A stretch of 64,000 nt of DNA from Pohlia nutans (Eukaryota > Streptophyta > Bryopsida > Bryales > Mniaceae). Under the pieces are notes generated by a model. The model was not told where the DNA came from, made no database searches, and saw only the letters and a program-made list of their open reading frames with translations. Below, piece after piece: positions 62,041 through 64,000 of this stretch; position 1 is the first letter of the stretch, and the number at the start of each line of letters is the position of its first letter. The stretch lies in assembly GCA_022496805.1 (NCBI GenBank), contig CM040104.1, forward strand, positions 1,728,650 through 1,792,649, written 5' to 3'. Made by a program: the position numbers and the translations under genes.

Positions 62041-62910
62041 ATGGCGGCCGCAAGCATGTCCATGGCCGTGGCCAGCACGCGGTTCGCCGCCGTGTCAAAT
62101 TGCTCCACCAATTTGAGCCGCAATGGCGGAGCATTGAGCATGGCCGCGCCAAACCTGGCCGCCAGCTCTTCTTCCATGTCGTGCGCCTTCACGAACTTTT
62201 CAATTTCGAATCAGAGCTCTGCGAACGCCGCCATCATTGCCCGCGCCGCGGAGGTCTCTGAGTACACCTTCGGAGAAGCGGAGACGAAGGAAGAAACCCC
62301 TGCTGTGCAGCAAGGCTCCAAGCTGTACGTCGGCAACTTGCCGTGGTCGTGCGACAGCGCGAAACTGGCTGAGATTTGCCAGGACACCGGCGGCACGGTG
62401 GAGGAAGTGCAGGTGATTTACGACCAGTTAAGCGGGCGGAGCCGAGGGTTTGCGTTTGTGACGATGGCCAGCCAGGCGGACGCGCAGATGGTGATTGACG
62501 CGTTGAACGGCACGGACATGGGCGGACGGGCGTTGACGGTGAACTACCCGCAGCCGAAGGGAGACAGGCCGCGTTTCGAGCGGGGCGAGAGGCCCGAGAG
62601 GTCGGAGAGGAGAGCTCCTGCTGGCGGAAACTCCCGCAGAGCTGACGACCCGAACAAGCTGTTCGTGGGAAACCTCTCCTGGGGCTGCGACGAAGGCGCT
62701 CTTCACCAATTGTTCTCTGATTTCGGAAAGGTTGTGGACGCCACCATTGTGTATGACAGAGACAGCGGCAGGTCACGCGGCTTTGGATTTGTGACCTTGG
62801 AGAATACGTCCGAGGTGAACGCCGCCATCCAGAACCTGGATGGCGCTGATTTCGAAGGCAGGCAATTGAGAGTCAACATGGCCGGAGACAAGCCTCCCGC
62901 CCGGTTCTGA
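62041..62910 (+). CDS. Chloroplast ribonucleoprotein (two RRMs), copy 3
   Basis: 289 aa, single exon. Transit peptide MAAASMSMAVASTRF... to about residue 68 (IIARA). The acidic spacer EVSEYTFGEAETKEE is almost the same as in copy 1. RRM1 spans about 94-167 (KLYVGNL, RGFAFVTM), the linker is Arg/Glu-rich with repeated RGERPERSERR, and RRM2 is 206-279 (KLFVGNL, RGFGFVTL), ending GDKPPARF. Closest to copy 1 in length and spacer, and on the same strand. The 5' leader shares an AGGGTTTTGGGTTTT stretch with copy 1. Confidence 0.95.
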   Translation: MAAASMSMAVASTRFAAVSNCSTNLSRNGGALSMAAPNLAASSSSMSCAFTNFSISNQSSANAAIIARAAEVSEYTFGEAETKEETPAVQQGSKLYVGNLPWSCDSAKLAEICQDTGGTVEEVQVIYDQLSGRSRGFAFVTMASQADAQMVIDALNGTDMGGRALTVNYPQPKGDRPRFERGERPERSERRAPAGGNSRRADDPNKLFVGNLSWGCDEGALHQLFSDFGKVVDATIVYDRDSGRSRGFGFVTLENTSEVNAAIQNLDGADFEGRQLRVNMAGDKPPARF

Positions 62911-64000
62911 GCAACATATGTAAGTGATTTGCTATCGGGAAAATAAATTAGAATGACCCGGATAGAGTAGGAGTGACACCTCGAAGAGTTGTGTTAGAAT
63001 ATTATGTTGTGCTGTGTGGTGATGATACTCAGCTCAGTTGTACACCTTTCTATACTGATTGTTAATTTCGTCATTTCAATTTATAAGGGCTTTCTTTCAC
63101 ATGCGGTTTGGTTTCTTCCTCAACCCTCACTTGTCCTTGTGTTTGTCCATTATTTCTGTAAGTATTAGAGTATTGGTATCAATGACCTGTTGGAGGACGT
63201 TGGTCTTGATGGATTCCAATCCTCAGTGGCAGGCTATCCATGAATTATTGTACATGGGTACACATGTTGGGGATAGGGCAGGGCCTCTTACCATTGTGTA
63301 GAAATTTCAGGTTTTTAGAATGCGAATTGTTTTTAAATTTTTTCCTGTTTTTTTTCTTAGAATTTACTTCAGGTCGAGAAATTGGTTTGCTGAATGGAAA
63401 AACGACGTGAGTATTACTGTAGTTATTGGAACTTACGTCTTGGAAAATGCTTATCTCAGCATGATTGTCCTTAGTGATTCTAGTGTTTAACGCATCATAC
63501 ATCAGACGTACTGCTCTGTTTTGGCCACATCCTCAGTCATGATGTGGTCCATGAACGGCTTGCCACTACAGGCAGTTCCTTATTCACGATGAAGTCCAGG
63601 AACTGCTTCTTTTGTCATCAATTGATTAGCTGGGTTTCGTACTGACAAAAAATAAAATGTAATTTTTGTGGATTCCGAATGTGAAAAAGATAATAATGTC
63701 CCACTTGTGACCTGGAGGTGGTCAAAAAGTATCTTAGAAGTTCCAATTTTGTCCACTCACTTGTGACCTATAAGTGGTGTTTTAACACAACAAATATCAG
63801 GATATGCATCTTAGAAGATTCAATTCTGCCCACTTGTATGAGTCCCTCGTTGGCTCACAAGTGGTTGGTTTTAGGCTAATTGTGTTGCGTGGTGGTTGTT
63901 GAGGGATCATGCAAGACAAGAATGAGAAATGAAAAATTATGAGTCATTCTACCTTAATAAAAGAAATCCATTTGTGTCAACAAAGAATGTTGCCACATCA
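62911..64000. other. RNP copy 3 3' flank and intergenic DNA to the window edge
   Basis: 3' UTR followed by gene-free sequence. 63696-63860 contains two degenerate direct copies (about 85 bp) of CCACTTGTGACCT...GTGGT...CATCTTAGAAG.TTC. Confidence 0.5.

Noticed and set aside
1..64000. CRISPR arrays, rRNA and intact tRNA genes
   Set aside because: No regularly spaced identical repeats, no rRNA core motifs, and no sequence with both tRNA boxes that folds as a cloverleaf.

Overview
The window is nuclear DNA from a streptophyte, most probably a land plant. Three genes encode plastid-targeted two-RRM ribonucleoproteins. Four others (RPN2, NUP107, TELO2/TEL2 and METTL18/HPM1) read like plant versions of conserved eukaryotic proteins. 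Introns are GT-AG and mostly under 700 bp. I cannot name the species; the unusual intron loss and the dense, unfamiliar DNA transposons suggest a non-flowering plant, but that is an inference.

Layout. 1-2160: the unidentified 3' end of a gene, then the end of a CACTA transposon. 2160-8360: no gene; a Harbinger-type MITE, a 1.2-kb near-palindrome and a TTAA-type MITE. 8885-12030 (-): METTL18-like histidine methyltransferase, 8 exons. 15565-18681 (-): RPN2, one uninterrupted reading frame. 20650-24547 (+): NUP107, 2 exons. 25-29 kb: a block of MITEs, some nested. 29825-33369 (+): F-box/LRR protein, 12 exons. 34977-36586: a dead Tc1/mariner (DD34E) element. 36989-41850: a 4.9-kb TTAA-bounded composite with a second, 4.1-kb element inside that carries two unrecognised genes. 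43342-50039 (-): TEL2, 16 coding exons, head-to-head with a chloroplast RNP gene (51492-52361). A second RNP gene lies at 54662-55495 (-) and a third at 62041-62910 (+), separated by another block of MITEs.

Functionally the window is a mix of housekeeping genes: proteasome lid/base scaffold, nuclear pore Y-complex, PIKK/TTT chaperone, substrate-recognition F-box and chloroplast RNA processing. No operon-like logic links them. The most distinctive content is mobile. I count 14 elements from six families (A to F) that start after and end before a TTAA (rarely ATAA) tetranucleotide with termini of the CCC(C)TAAA...TTTAGGG type. This is a piggyBac-like signature, which is not usual in land plants. 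The larger composite among them may hold a previously undescribed element.
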